Origin: Imbricaverruca yamaguchii
Taxonomy: Eukaryota > Arthropoda > Thecostraca > Neoverrucidae
Assembly: GCA_034440575.1 (NCBI GenBank)
Contig: JAOTOL010001637.1
Span: 2,101,501 to 2,165,500 of the forward strand
DNA: 64,000 nt
Direction: 5' to 3'
Under the pieces are notes generated by a model. That model searched no databases. It was not told where the DNA came from and worked only from the letters and a program-made list of their open reading frames with translations. Positions 48,967-62,219 of the stretch are shown here, in pieces (positions within the stretch are counted from its first letter, which is position 1; each line of letters starts with the position of its first letter). The position numbers and the translations under genes are program-made.

Positions 48967-49984
48967 GGAGGGTTAGGTGCGGTCAGTTTGGGTAATTTTG
49001 TAGGTTATGAATGTTGGACAATGCGGTTTTGTAGGACAGAATCACCTTCGAGAGCGGCCGACCTGCGCGCCGGTCGCCAGTGAACCCTGGTGGCTCGGAT
49101 CACGCTTCCGTGCTCCAACATTCAGGGAGAGAAGACAACACTATTCTTAGCTGCCTGTTGAGGATGTAGCGTTTTAGACGTGTTGATATCTTTGACATCT
49201 CGTGCGCGAGGTTGTGCCGCTTGTTAGGGATCTGCTTAGATCGGCTAGCTGCTTTGTATGAGTTAAGCGTGTTGGTGGGCCGTGTGGCCGCCACTGCATG
49301 TTGTTGTTTCGCTGTTATTGGTGTACGTCTTTCTCGGATAGCCGACAGTGTGAGTTGCATGTGTAAGTGCGTCGCCGAGGTGGTACGACTCGTGCTCCAA
49401 GCGCTGAATTGATGCGTTCGAGCGTTAAAAGTTGGCCAGGTCGCTGATTCGCCCTTCAACTCCTCTATTATACGTAATTCTCATTGAGGCTTCCGGCGCG
49501 AGCGACAACGCTCTTCACAACTCGACAGTTCTTCAGTAAGATTGCTTTAAGTGTCATGATTATTAATTTCCATATCGGCGCGCGACGTGTTGTTCTTTGC
49601 AAGTGCCATCAGTGCCCTATCCACAATGGAAAGTTACCCTTACCCGCGGGTAAGTACCACGAGCGACAAGGGGAAAAAGTAACAATTACCATTGCCCTCT
49701 GGGTATTTACCTTTCCCTTCGATGGTGGACACGAGGACAGTAGTGGGTACAAATATAAAAAGCTAAAATGTCCTGAACCGCTCTGACACATTATCTTTTA
49801 AAACAAAGTAGACTTTAGATTGTGAGAAGCTTTGCAAAATTTTGCAGTTTTTAATATTTTCTTTATGAAATCGGCCTCTGATCGTGGTTATCAGGCATCC
49901 GAACAACGCACAAATCATCTGCAGCTGCTCTGCACGATGTTATTAGCTGTGTTTTGCGGTGTACTGGCGGCCTGCCAGAAGAAG

Positions 49985-50058
49985 GGGTTAATTCAGAATG
50001 AGGGCTTAAGTCAGAATGAGGGCTTAAGTCAGAATGAGGGCTTAAGTCAGAATGAGGA
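49985..50058 (+). repeat. 18-bp tandem repeat
   Basis: CAGAATGAGGGCTTAAGT is repeated three times, preceded by one variant and followed by a partial copy. Confidence 0.9.
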
Positions 50059-50649
50059 TTCAGTGTTAAAGGTATGTTCGGTGTTGCATGTATACATATA
50101 TCATATTATTTATCTAGGAGGAAGGGGCATGTAAAGGAGAAGTGCTTTTGTTTCTGCGAAGTTTTACAAACATAGGGGCCCGCTCAAAAGTAAGTGCATG
50201 TTTTCTGCAGACTTCTTAAAAACATGAGGGGGTCCGTTCTCCAACCCCTCCCCCCACCCCCCTCCCCCCAACTAAATCCTGGTTGCGCCACTGGCACGGC
50301 CTGATGTAGCATTATGTATTTTTACTGAAATACTTCGTTTTTGCTCGAAAACAAACCGAAAAAGTTCAAGGTGAGCACCTGCATCTCAACAGCTGGTATC
50401 GTAGTCTCTATAACAACAAAAAATACATAAAAATGGCTCAGGAGGCCTGGCCTACCACGGCTCCCCCCCCCCCCATGTACATTTCTTAGCAGCATGGCAC
50501 TATCACCGAGGTACGACAGTAGCGCCATCACGCGGGAAGTACAGCAAGCGGCGTAGCGTATAAACGCCGCTAGATGTGGTGGCGACGAGGGGAGAATATG
50601 TGCTCGTCTGTTGGTCATTATGGTGTTTAAATGCATCAAGAGTCATCCA

Positions 50650-50702
50650 ATTATATATATATACATATGGATACATATGTATATATATGTATATATATAT
50701 GC

Positions 50703-50780
<78 letters not shown>

Positions 50781-50795
50781 TTATATATATATGTG
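50650..50795. repeat. (TA)n microsatellite
   Basis: Imperfect TATG/TA-rich DNA leads into an almost pure TA tract of about 70 bp (50707-50775), with TTTA interruptions on the right. Confidence 0.95.
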
Positions 50796-50996
50796 TATGC
50801 ATACATAAAATGTTTGCATCACGAAGAGATCAAGGCAGCTATACACGAGCACTCCCGCAACTTTAGAAGGAAAACCTCCCACACCCAAAGCCCGAACTTA
50901 TGTTTCTCTTTCGACTAACCTTTGCGGAACACCAGCCGGGGCTACATTCGCGCTCCAAGGCTGGATACCATACCACTCGACAGCATCGCCACACTG

Positions 50997-51156
50997 CCTG
51001 ACGCCACAGCCCTCCTAGACGCTACAGTCATGGTACATCACATTAAACGTGAGGTACGTTCCACACACATCATACCCCTGACGCCACAGCCCTCCTAGAC
51101 GCTACAGTCATGGTACATCACATTAAACGAGAGGTACGTTCCACACACATCATACC
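50997..51156. repeat. 80-bp tandem duplication
   Basis: CCTGACGCCACAGCCCTCCT and the following 60 bases occur twice in direct succession. The main difference is AAACGTGAGG versus AAACGAGAGG, so the duplication is recent. Confidence 0.9.
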
Positions 51157-53692
51157 TGTGTTATTTACTGCACTGTAGCTGCCATCACATGCACACATAT
51201 ACAAGGCCTACGAGGTACGCCTCTGCGTTCCCCTACCACTATGGTGCTGCCACTGTCTTCGTTATGGTCATGGCGAACGCGCATGCGAGTCACCGATACC
51301 ACAATGTAGCCAGTGTGCCGGTCACTACACGACAACAACACAAAAACGACTGCACATCTCTGCAGCCTGTGATGGGTCGCACGCATCCCGCCGCCGACCC
51401 TCACTGCACAAAGTGGACATTCGAGGGGAGGTGTTTCGGTATGCGGCAGCTCACAGCGTGCCACACACAGCAGCACAACACTTACGCTACACCACCCCGA
51501 CCACTAACGTCTCCAACTCCACAACCGCACATTTCCACACTGCACCCACTTGAGGCGATGTGATACCAAAACTAGTAGGAGCACTGGTAGACACCACACC
51601 ACCAACACTCACACCACCTCGCAATGCATGCCTACGAAGCACTCGTAGGAAACACGTAAATAGCCACCCCCGAATGGCGTTGAACGTACATGAGCCGATT
51701 TGCTTTCCAATTAGAAATGAATGGCTTCCTAGTTGTGCCGTAGGACGTAGATGAGCCGACTTGATTATAAAAGCAAATACCCCCCCCCCCCCACACACAC
51801 AAAAAAAATAACATAACGTAAACGGACTACCCAGAAGAGGCATCGGACGGAGATGAGACGAATTGTCGAACACCGCAATAACACCACTGACAACTCTTGC
51901 TGTATTCAAGCATGACGTGCGTGAATACTGACAACTAACACGTGGCGGCCAGTGTGATAGGCGGTGTGAGAAATTACCTCCTGGCCTGCACTGCAAAGAC
52001 CCTGTGTGCTGTTCGACAAAAGGAGGCTAAGGTCACCCTGGCCTGGCAAAATGAACTTCCTGGTCACTGTCCAAATCACACCGTCCCCGCCCCAGCCACA
52101 AACTATCTTGCGGTGGTATACAGTAAAACTAAACCATTTGCATATCCCGGAGATGCCCCCCCCCCCCCAGCCCCCACCTCCAGCACCTAAAATATCACAC
52201 ACAGTACCACGTAAAATTATACTAACGTAAATGTACATTTGCCTGAGTATTCCTTGCAAAACACTCGCTTAAACGCGGCGTAAATGACCATGCTGATCTG
52301 GCATGCCTCTAAAAATCGCTCGTCCCCTTAAAATGCATACGCGTGCGGCACCTTACCGCACCATTCGTGCACAACTAGCCCGGGGAGGTGTCGGGGAGTC
52401 GAGCTGCGAGACTGCTGCTGTTGGTCTGCTTCGTGCCGCGGGTTCCGGTGGGCTCCGACCGCCAGCCGGGCAGCTGAGCCGCTGATTTACGGCTCATCAC
52501 AGCAGACCGGTGTCGGCGCAGCACAGGACCAGTCGGCCGGCCACTAGCCAGGTCGCTCTCTCTCTCGCGCGCGCTCGGGCACACAGCAGTCGGCCGCTGC
52601 TCTGGCTGCCGCACTATATTTCATGTAAAAATTGAATAAACATCCCCGCTGCGCGTGAAAGAAGGCAATTAGAGCGTGCTGGCGGGGGCCTGACGCCTTT
52701 GTGTCCGGCTCAATGCCCAATAACTCCTGTCACGCCACAAATAACCGGGCTTTTTGAGGGTTATGGAAAACGGAAATTATGATGCTCCCGCACCACCGGT
52801 GGTGGCTCCGGCACTGCTGAGGTAATGCATTGGAGGTCGAAGGTCGAATACATATCGAATCTATTACCGCCGTCCACCTGCGGCCGGATGGACTGGGTTT
52901 CGCTGACGCCGGCTGTGGTCGGTTTGCGGCTCGTGAGAACCGGCTGCCCGGACCCCGCCGGCTTTAGAGCCACTGTGGCATGCACTTTGTGGTAGAGGTA
53001 CCATAACGCATCCAATGGCAAAATAAGCCACCAGCCATCGTGCGAAGAAGGCCAAGTCCTAATTCCTTGAGCTTGAGGTCACTGCTTGTAGCCATTCAAC
53101 CAGAAAGACGCCATATGTGGCATATCCACAGTGAGGTTTTTAAGTTCCATCTCTTCAACTGATGCTGTGTATTGCAATGCCCTTGGGGTACGTACATAAC
53201 GTTGCGATATTTAGTAGTTCCATGCAATAACCAAAGTAACTTAAGCACCTAAGTAAAGTGGTGAATGGCATAGTGAGAGGAAGAGGATATGTTGCAACAA
53301 AGTTCAATGATCACTAAAATGTTATTACATCTATCGAGAGAGAAGTTGACACCGAACACCAGGTGGAACTTTTATATTCCTCAATCCAAATACCCAAATA
53401 CAGTGGTGTTCGACATCTTCACTGTAATTGCCGTGGCGTTCGACGTCCTTGCTCATGAGCGGATCCAAAGAGCAAAGGGGCCAGACATCCCCTACCCAAG
53501 AGGCTGTTTTTTGCCGATGTTTTGCACTTTGCACTAAAATGTAATCTTCTCGAAATATAAGAACACTCCATGGAATAAATATTCTCTTAAGCGGAACCGA
53601 TGAATGTCAGCCGTCCACATTTGATTAGTTCTTTTTTAATTGGAGTACATTTCTTCTCCACCCAAAAGCCAGGCTTCTGGAGCCATCCCTGG

Positions 53693-55443
53693 CCTCACTG
53701 CAAGTATCACAGTGTTCGACAGCCTCACTGCAAGAGCAGCGGTGTTTGGTAGTCCCAATGCAAGCACCACGGTGTTCCACAACCTCACTGTAAGTACTCC
53801 AGCGTTCGACAGCCCTAAGTGCCCTCACTGTAAGTACCCTGGCGTTCGACAGCCCTAAGTGCCCTCACTGTAAGTACTCCAGCGTTCGACAGCCCTAAGT
53901 GCCCTCACTGTAAGTACCCCGGCGGTCGACAGCACTAAGTGCCCTCACTGTAAGTACCCCGGCGTTCGACAGCCCTAAGTGCCCTCACTGTAAGTACCGC
54001 GGCGTTCGACAGCCCTAAGTGCCCTCACTGTAAGTACCGCGGCGTTCGACAGCCCTAAGTGCCCTCACTGTAAGTACCCCGGCGTTCGACAGCCCTAAGT
54101 GCCCTCACTGTAAGTACCCCGGCGGTCGACAGCACTAAGTGCCCTCACTGTAAGTACCCCGGCGTTCGACAGCCCTAAGTGCCCTCACTGTAAGTACCGC
54201 GGCGTTCGACAGCCCTAAGTGCCCTCACTGTAAGTACCGCGGCGTTCGACAGCCCTAAGTGCCCTCACTGTAAGTACCCCGGCGTTCGACAGCCCTAAGT
54301 GCCCTCACTGTAAGTACCTCGGCGTTCGACAGCCCTAAGTGCCCTCACTGTAAGTACCCCGGCGTTCGACAGCCCTAAGTGCCCTCATTGTAAGCACCCC
54401 GGCGTTCGACAGCCCTAAGTGCCCTCACTGTAAGTACCCCGGCGTTCGACAGCTTTAAGTGCCCTCACTGTAAGTACCGCGGCGTTCGACAGCCCTAAGT
54501 GCCCTCACTGTAAGTACCGCGGCGTTCGACAGCCCTAAGTGCCCTCACTGTAAGTACCGCGGCGTTCGACAGCCCTAAGTGCCCTCACTGTAAGTACCGC
54601 GGCGTTCGACAGCCCTAAGTGCCCTCACTGTAAGTACCGCGGCGTTCGACAGCCCTAAGTGCCCTCACTGTAAGTACCGCGGCGTTCGACAGCCCTAAGT
54701 CCCCTCACTGTAAGTACCGCGGCGTTCGACAGTCCTAAGTGCCCTCACTGTAAGTACCCTGGCGTTCGACAGCCCTAAGTGCCCTCACTGTAAGTACCGC
54801 GGCGTTCGACAGCCCTAAGTGCCCTCACTGTAAGTACCCCGGCGTTCGACAGCCCTAAGTGCCCTCACTGTAAGTACCGCGGCGTTCGACAGCCCTAAGT
54901 GCCCTCACTGTAAGTACCCCGGCGTTCGACAGCCCTAAGTGCCCCTCACTGTAAGTACCGCGGCGTTCGACAGCCCTAAGTGCCCTCACTGTAAGTACCC
55001 CGGCGTTCGACAGCCCTAAGTGCCCTCACTGTAAGTACCGCGGCGTTCGACAGCCCTAAGTGCCCTCACTGTAAGTACTGCGGCGTTCGACAGCCCTAAG
55101 TGCCCTCACTGTAAGTACCGCGGCGTTCGACAGCCCTAAGTGCCCTCACTGTAAGTACCCTGGCGTTCGACAGCCCTAAGTGCCCTCACTGTTAGTACCG
55201 CGGCATTCGACAGCCCTAAGTGCCCTCACTGTAAGTACCGCGGCGTTGGACAGCCCTAAGTGCCCTCACTGTAAGTACCCCGGCGTTCGACAGCCCTAAG
55301 TGCCCTCACTGTAAGTACCACGGCGTTCGACAGCCCTAAGTGCCCTCACTGTAAGTACCGCGGCGTTCGACAGCCCTAAGTGCCCTCACTGTAAGTACCC
55401 CGGCGTTCGACAGCCCTACTGCACGTACCGTAGTGTCCGATAG
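53693..55443. repeat. 40-bp satellite with 30-bp edge units
   Basis: About 40 units of 40 bp (CCCTAAGTGCCCTCACTGTA plus AGTACCGCGGCGTTCGACAG) are nearly identical. Common variants are CCCCGG/CCGCGG/CCCTGG. The first four units (53693-53812) and the last one are 30 bp long and lack CCCTAAGTGC, suggesting an older form that gained 10 bp before expansion. Each unit carries TGTAAGTAC, a splice-donor-like string. A 200-bp (five-unit) block is duplicated, marked by GGCGGTCGACAGCACTAAGT at 53921 and 54121. Confidence 0.97.
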
Positions 55444-55691
55444 ACCTTCTGGACGAAAGTGCCAACACTTGAAAATATCGACTGGTTGAATCACGTCCGG
55501 GGCAAGCGTGACGGTGAAATACTCTTACATTAAGACAAGGAATTCATAAAGGATGGACCTAAATTCCCCACCCTATGTCGTGATTCTAGGGCATGCTCTC
55601 ATGGGCATATTCTAGGGCATGCCGAGCCAGTCAAACTGATTTTTGCCAGCAGTTCAAGGAAGACTCAATCGGTTTCGTGGAACACACACAC

Positions 55692-55735
<44 letters not shown>

Positions 55736-58700
55736 CTATACACACACTCACAAACACACAAACGTACATACACACACATACACATACACACACACATACA
55801 CCCACACATACACACACACACATATATATATACATATATTTCACTGATGGGAAGTTCCTTACTTCATCATTTTGCCGGCGAATGAGTAGCTTGCTTCGGT
55901 TTCGTCAACATTAAATGTTTCGATGACAATAACGTTAAGTTGTGAGTCTTCGAGGAAGAAGAAATCTGGAGAAAAGGCTGTACAATAAGGGCAATACAAG
56001 GGCGTGCTTAGTGCTTATGTCCCTCATTCACACTATGATGACTATGATGCAATCAGATGCTCAAGGGCACTCTGTCGAAAAGTAAAAAATGTGTTGCAAC
56101 ACAAATCAGAAGGGTGAAGTGTTACAATACAAAAATGTGATGCAATACAAATGCAATACATTCTCAAGGCCTCTTCTCCGGGGATTCTCACGAGCAAACC
56201 CTCCCAAACTGTGTTTCCACCGGCACATGGGACGTCAAACGGGTGTGTCGTCGACCTGGATGCATTGTGACACATGGTAAGAAGACGCCTATGGGCTAAA
56301 TATGAAATTAATAATGCTCATGCGAACATTTCGCAGAAGCAATATGTCATAATTCCGTGTTAATTCTTCAATGAACTCATTTTATGGTAATCTAGTGCTT
56401 CTTAGTATGTAACAAGGACAAACGCAGAGTGTGCTGGAAACTGAGAGATGAGCCATATCAAGAACTTGTGTTGCCCTCTCTCGACCCTATCCGTGTAGAC
56501 TGCATCTGCTCCAACCCACACCATGGTGCAATACCTGAACATTAACCAGACGTATGAGCAGTACGATGCGCCAGATGGATATATTAGCTTGATGCATTTA
56601 CGCGTCATGTCTGGCTTAGAAATTGTGTCATGGCCTCGATATGTATCGTTTGCATCAAGTCACTTTGGAATAATTAATTCACGACTAATTGTTTTACACT
56701 ACTGCTTCAAAACTGTTCGAGCTCACTGGCCTGGCCGAACTTGTATGTAAATAGCCTGGGCCTGTCTAAGCTGTTACTGCCACGGATTCGCTGTGTGTCT
56801 AATGGGCCTCGAAACGTCGGGCGAATGATTGCCCCATACTTCCCGGTTCCGGAGTCTCAATCAGTGGATCAGGAAAGTAGGATCCGTCCGATCACCCATC
56901 CAGCCGTATGAATACGTGGAATATACGGTGCGCAACACATTATTCAAAGTGCATTACATCACTTCAGCAGTGTCCTTGCGTTACCCTCCAGCGGCGTTCA
57001 GAACTGAGAGAAACAAGCTATATTCCCAAGCCTCCTCCTATCGTACTGCTACGGTTATGACAAAGAAAAATACGCCTTATACTATGGCGTAAAAAGAACG
57101 CACCAAAAGCAGCCACGTTGTCACATGGCCAAGGTTTCGGCAGCTGCCAATCTCACATGGAGTTGTCAAGTACCGAAGTCCCAAATCGCAGGCCGCGATA
57201 GCCTAATCGGCTGGCTGTAGAATCCCACGGCCGCCGCCGTCACGGCGACAAACGCTGGGAAACCACGCCTGCTAGATCCTAGCGGGAGTCAATGAATTGC
57301 GTGTTCATCCCAGCTTATCGAACCTATGGCGGTCGGGCAGAGTCCCAGCTTGGTGCAGATGACCAGTAGCCCTTCAATGAATTTGCATCGCACTGATACT
57401 CTATTCGCCTACATATGTTTCAGCATGAGGACGCCACGCCGTTACGAATAGACATATGTAGGTTAGTGTAACGGGCTTCATGTAGGGCATAGCAATGTCA
57501 ATTCTATCCATACTTCCACACACTGACGTTTGGTATAAGCAAGGCAGAGAGATAAGGGAACTGCATGATGTAGATAGATTCATTATCCAACATTTAGAGT
57601 TACTTGAAGTACTTCATCTATCTCTTTTGATTCACCTTGCAGGTCAAGTCAAACAGGTCAATGTCGAGATGCCGTTGGTCTTCACCGTAGTTTTCGGATC
57701 CTGGTCATAAACATAAGGGATGCTACGAAACCGAAACCACACCCTTCCAACCATCTGACAACTTTCAAGAATTGGTGTTTGATGGGACATTTTTCTCTGA
57801 TTTTTACATCCACTAAAATTTTCGTAATATTTTAAGGAATTATCACACATTTTCTAATCAAATATCTTAACACCGATTAAATAGAAAATAAACTCGGCAT
57901 GTACAAACACCTTTGTTTAGCAATACTTGTTTAGTAGTAATAGTTCGCATAGACACCCTACAGCGTCTGAGATACACAAATCTAGAGCATGATTCTCAGT
58001 GACCCGATCTGAAACTGACTGAAAATCTAGCACGCTTTTAGAGGGTGTAATTTTCAGGTACATGATTTCGGGTTTTCAAAAATGACTCATAGCAATGTTC
58101 TGTGAAGAAAAAAAAACATCTGGTTTATAACTAGACACTTCATCCGAGGAAACATGTTTTTTCGTTATTGTTTGACTATGTATCTGTAAACCTATATTTC
58201 GTTTTAAGGTAACAGGACTTGAATTATGTAAAATGGTAAAATGGCAATTTAGCACCCCATGTATTATATATTGACGAAAATAAGCGCATGGGATTATCTT
58301 GGGCTCAGAATCCAGTTGGGAAAGGTTGAGCTCCTTCAAAGTAACGGTTTAGTAGCCATAAGTTGAGGAATCTTGAGAGGTCACGCTATAAGGGTGCCTT
58401 TGATTTCTCATATCTCCATTACAATTTACAAAACATTGCAACTACAATAATCCCTGCAACTATGAATTCAGAAATGTCACATAAATCTATTCATTGTCTA
58501 GGTCTATGATGCATTGTCTATCTATGCATCTATGTATTGTCTTTTATTTAATTTTGACCAAATCACTTTGTTTCGTCAGATCATGTGACTTACCATCTCC
58601 CTGGTACATCGAAAATTGTAAATTTGGCGGCACTGAAATGACGATATGTCATTTATCTACTGAACTAAAAAGCGAAACACAAAATTGTTCCGATTAGCTT

Positions 58701-61700
58701 TACCTTGCAAGCTCACTGTGGTCGATTTAGCCATTGTTGGTTCCATGGCTGACAGTCTATGGAATCATTTCACTTTTTCCAGTTCAGAGAACCATAATTT
58801 GGTCATCATGTAGATACACATTTCTTGTCCATATATGATTTAACATGACAGAGATCCGTCATCACACTAATGCAGGTCATAATATGCAATTGAACTTGGT
58901 TGATCTCGAACATATAAACATTATAGGAAGTGCATAGATCTTGTTAGAAACTGTATGCTGGCATATTAATAATTTAAGAACACATCTTGCTCACATGTAT
59001 GCCAATCTAACAGCCACACTGTCGAAAATATTATTATAAACTGTCACCTGACCGGCCGGCAAATCCGCCTATGTCGGGTCGGAAAGGGGTGGCTGTTGAA
59101 TACCCTCACCCCCCACTCATTTCCCATTTGCGTAAGCTTGGATAAAAGCCAGAACACTGTTCGAATGCCATGGCCAAGTATGTAGAGCCCTGTTCACTTG
59201 TTATCTTGTTTCTGCACACCGTGTTTGGCTCCTCCCCCCCCACCCCCACAAACTCAGAAAATATCGTCGGACGGTGTAGCTGGTGGGATACACTTTGAGG
59301 ATATTGTGTTTTTGTTTTTGTTTGTTTTAATTGAATACGTATCAGGTTACAGAACTGGGCTATTCTAAAATGGAACGTGTTGGGACGTGCTTCATGCGAA
59401 TCGTGAAGCACCACCCATTAATATCACTGATTTTGACAAATATCTAATGATTGATGTTGTATGGCAATGGACGACTCAGCTAACACGCCTTCATAGGCAA
59501 CTGATCTTTCAAGTATCACTAACTTAAGGTCACTTACCCAACATCTCCTCAGATAACATTTTTTCAGTCGTCATTTATTTGGTTGATTTTGACGTTGAAA
59601 CTGCACGTAGCGTCCATTTATTCCATATACACAAGACAATAGTGTTATCTGGTTTTATTCCCCAGAAGTTGCCAACACAAGGTCAAGACTTCGATGCTAC
59701 ATGACCACTGACCTATTGGTCGAAATGCGACATTTAGCACATCGTCATTATTCGAATGTACCGAGGAATGTCATGGGCACATGTGAAGTGGGAATGAGTT
59801 ATCTATGGTGCACAGGAACGACTAAAAGCAAAAGTTATCAATTTTAACACAAAATGGCACTTAAGCTGTGACGTCAACTGGTAGCCATCGGACATCAGAT
59901 CCAGCTATGTGCAATTCGCTGTTTTTGCCTCTCAATTTTGCAACGGCTAGAGATTGCAACCTCCAACCTATATCCCTCTGCACTGGGAAAATGGAAAATA
60001 TCGTGCACAGGTGAGGGCTAGTGCAAGGGATGGAAAAAAACGAAGCGAAGCTTGTTATATGTTCGGAAGGTTCACAAAAGTAATGAACGACGTGTTTGCT
60101 AATTTAAGCAAAAAAAAAAAACTCAAACCTCATGCTTCGCTTACGGAAGTATTACAAAATTGATGTGGGTCACTGGGGTTGTGCCCTCAAAGTCGAAGTT
60201 GGTGGCCTCGAGTTAATGTGAGGGTATATGTGGTGATTCCCACACCAATCTGAATGTGTTCATTTGGATGTCGAAAGCAATATGAGATGTTTTTGCATTA
60301 TTTCCGGTGAGGTGAGGTAAAATCTGGTCAAAGTTGTTTGGAGCTTCCGAGTCTTCGTCCGTATTCTGATACATGAGTGATATATGAGATTAGGATCCTT
60401 CTCACCCTAGCTTGCCTTTCATCTGTCGCAAAAGCTTCAGGTGGCTGGCCTCGTCAGTTGCCGATATCTCAGGTGGATGGGATCGATCAAGCTGGGACGG
60501 CTTCCAATTCCGCCCGACCGATTCGCCCATGTTACCAGACATGTTTCACCTATGAAACATCAGAAATCAAATCATTAGAATCCGATGAAATTTCGCGAAC
60601 AGGGTTCTGTTTCGTGTATGGCTACTGATGTGTGAGAATTCCTAAGTTTGCACTAACAAAATTGAAAGTATTTATTTATAAGATAATTTTCGCTCATGCT
60701 ATGCAATAAAGTGTCCAAAAAGCTGTATTCAGAATTCAGTGAAATCATAGAACACACATTGGTATGAAAACTGAAATGATAGTAATCAGCTTCATACATT
60801 TAATGCGTATTCATACTTTTCTAAATTTAGAAAAGCAGGTTACTTTTGCGGTGAAATATTTTTAATTCTAAATACTTCACAAGTGGTCAACGACGATTCA
60901 AAGATTACTAAGTTGCACGGTATCCTGCAAAAATAGTGTTATTTTCTTTTGTAAATGTTCAATGTTAATGTGAGACCGGTCGACTCATGTGATGTGGGCA
61001 TCCCAAAAGAAATATGTCAGGAAGACGTCAGACTATGTTAGGCACCATAGTCATATCATGGTAACAAGAAATGCATGATAATCACAACTAGTCAGCCTGC
61101 ACAACAACCCCGACCCTCGCCCTCGACCCCACGAACCCCGACCCCCGACAGGGCCATCAAATGTGTGGAATTCTGGCTTCACCTCTACAGTTCTTTCTAA
61201 AAGTATTAACTCCATCTGCTTGACGGGGGCCAAAGGGAGCCGGGGGTCCAGTCGATTTCCCAAATTATCTTGCCTTAAAGGCAGAAGTATTCAAGTTAAT
61301 TATTGAAGAAATCATGCACACATAAGCTGCAACTTGGGCTATTCTACCCGCCCTAGTTATATTTTAGTCTCGCCAGCTAACCTGTGAGCTTAAGTTTCTT
61401 TGGGAAGTGTATCTCTGTTGGCGGACGCATCAAATAGCACACACATCGGTCGCAGCGGCTGCACCTCAACTCAGCCGCAGGAACCAGGTAGCACGTGATT
61501 TGTCACATTTAGTCATCGCTGCATAGCTACATTGTTCCTGCACGGAATTTCACCATGAGTGTGAAACAGAGAATCGAAGACGACTACCCGAAAGTGAAAC
61601 ACACGTTGGACAAGGTAACCAGTAGATACCTCGGTAATGGATATGAAGAATATAACATGGTGGGGACGGCAGGGCAAAGGGGCGAAAACACCATGCGAAA

Positions 61701-61949
61701 AGCAAAATTTGCTTTTCCTGATCTCATAGGCACTACACGCCAGCTGACGTGTGCCCATGGGGAAGACAAGGGGTGAAGTATGCAGCTTAGTGGCTTCGAA
61801 ATAGTTGCTGGTTTTCTGTCGTACGCTGCGATTGTGCACTGCTTCGGCACAAGCCATCAGTGATTTAATAATTTAGTATAATAAACGAGCGATTAGTAAA
61901 TTACTTGAAATTGAGAGAGGAACATTCCAGAAGTTGTAAGGACACCCCA
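55444..61949. other. Unique, mostly AT-rich sequence without recognisable gene
   Basis: About 6.5 kb with only short frames (up to about 114 codons) of no recognisable family, A-runs and C-runs, and one CA microsatellite. No tRNA, rRNA or transposase motif was found. The repeated ATTCTAGGGCATGC at 55583 and 55611 is a small direct duplication. Confidence 0.5.
55683..55838. repeat. (CA)n microsatellite with TA tail
   Basis: An almost pure CA tract lies at 55694-55733. Imperfect ACAC/ATAC units follow, then a short TATATA run. Confidence 0.95.
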
Positions 61950-62219
61950 GAAGAGTGCCGCTCTCCAGTAGTAGGGGCACCCCTGCAGCGTATGGGGACG
62001 TAGGGGAACATTCCGTCACCATCTCCACAAACCATCTCAACTTGAGCAAGACGGCGCTGACAAAACTCGGGATGTTGGGACCGAAGTTCACGAAGGTTTG
62101 CGCGGCAGTTGCAGCTACTGTGAGCTCGTTTGATCGGGGAACACTCGGCCACACCCAGTTGGCGACGACCGGACTGCGCACTGCGCAGCCCGGTCGCCCT
62201 GCTAAAGTCTGCTAGTTAA

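Larger units (their letters stand above)
45056..50293 (+). mobile_element. hAT-superfamily DNA transposon (decayed, 5.2 kb)
   Basis: The left terminus CAGTAGAGCAACCAGG (45056-45071) and the inverted right terminus CCTGGTTGCGCCACTG (50278-50293) match at 14 of 16 positions and start with the CAG typical of hAT ends. The flanks ACACAGCC (45048-45055) and GCACGGCC (50294-50301) match at 6 of 8 positions, both differences being A/G. hAT elements make 8-bp duplications. Inside lies a broken DUF4371/ZMYM1-type transposase on the plus strand (46801-48966). C/G-rich tracts lie near both ends. Confidence 0.75.
50302..53692. other. Unique sequence with microsatellites; CpG-rich near 52.4-52.6 kb
   Basis: C-runs occur at about 50463, 51781 and 52157. 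52380-52620 is CpG-rich. Many small frames, none recognised. Confidence 0.5.

Noticed and set aside
53693..55443. CRISPR-like look of regular direct repeats
   Set aside because: Units are contiguous with no unique spacers, there are no cas genes, and the DNA is eukaryotic. It is a satellite.
61555..61776. Small 73-codon plus-strand frame near 61.6 kb
   Set aside because: It starts with a good ATG but has no recognisable family, and the opposite strand is equally open. Too little to call.
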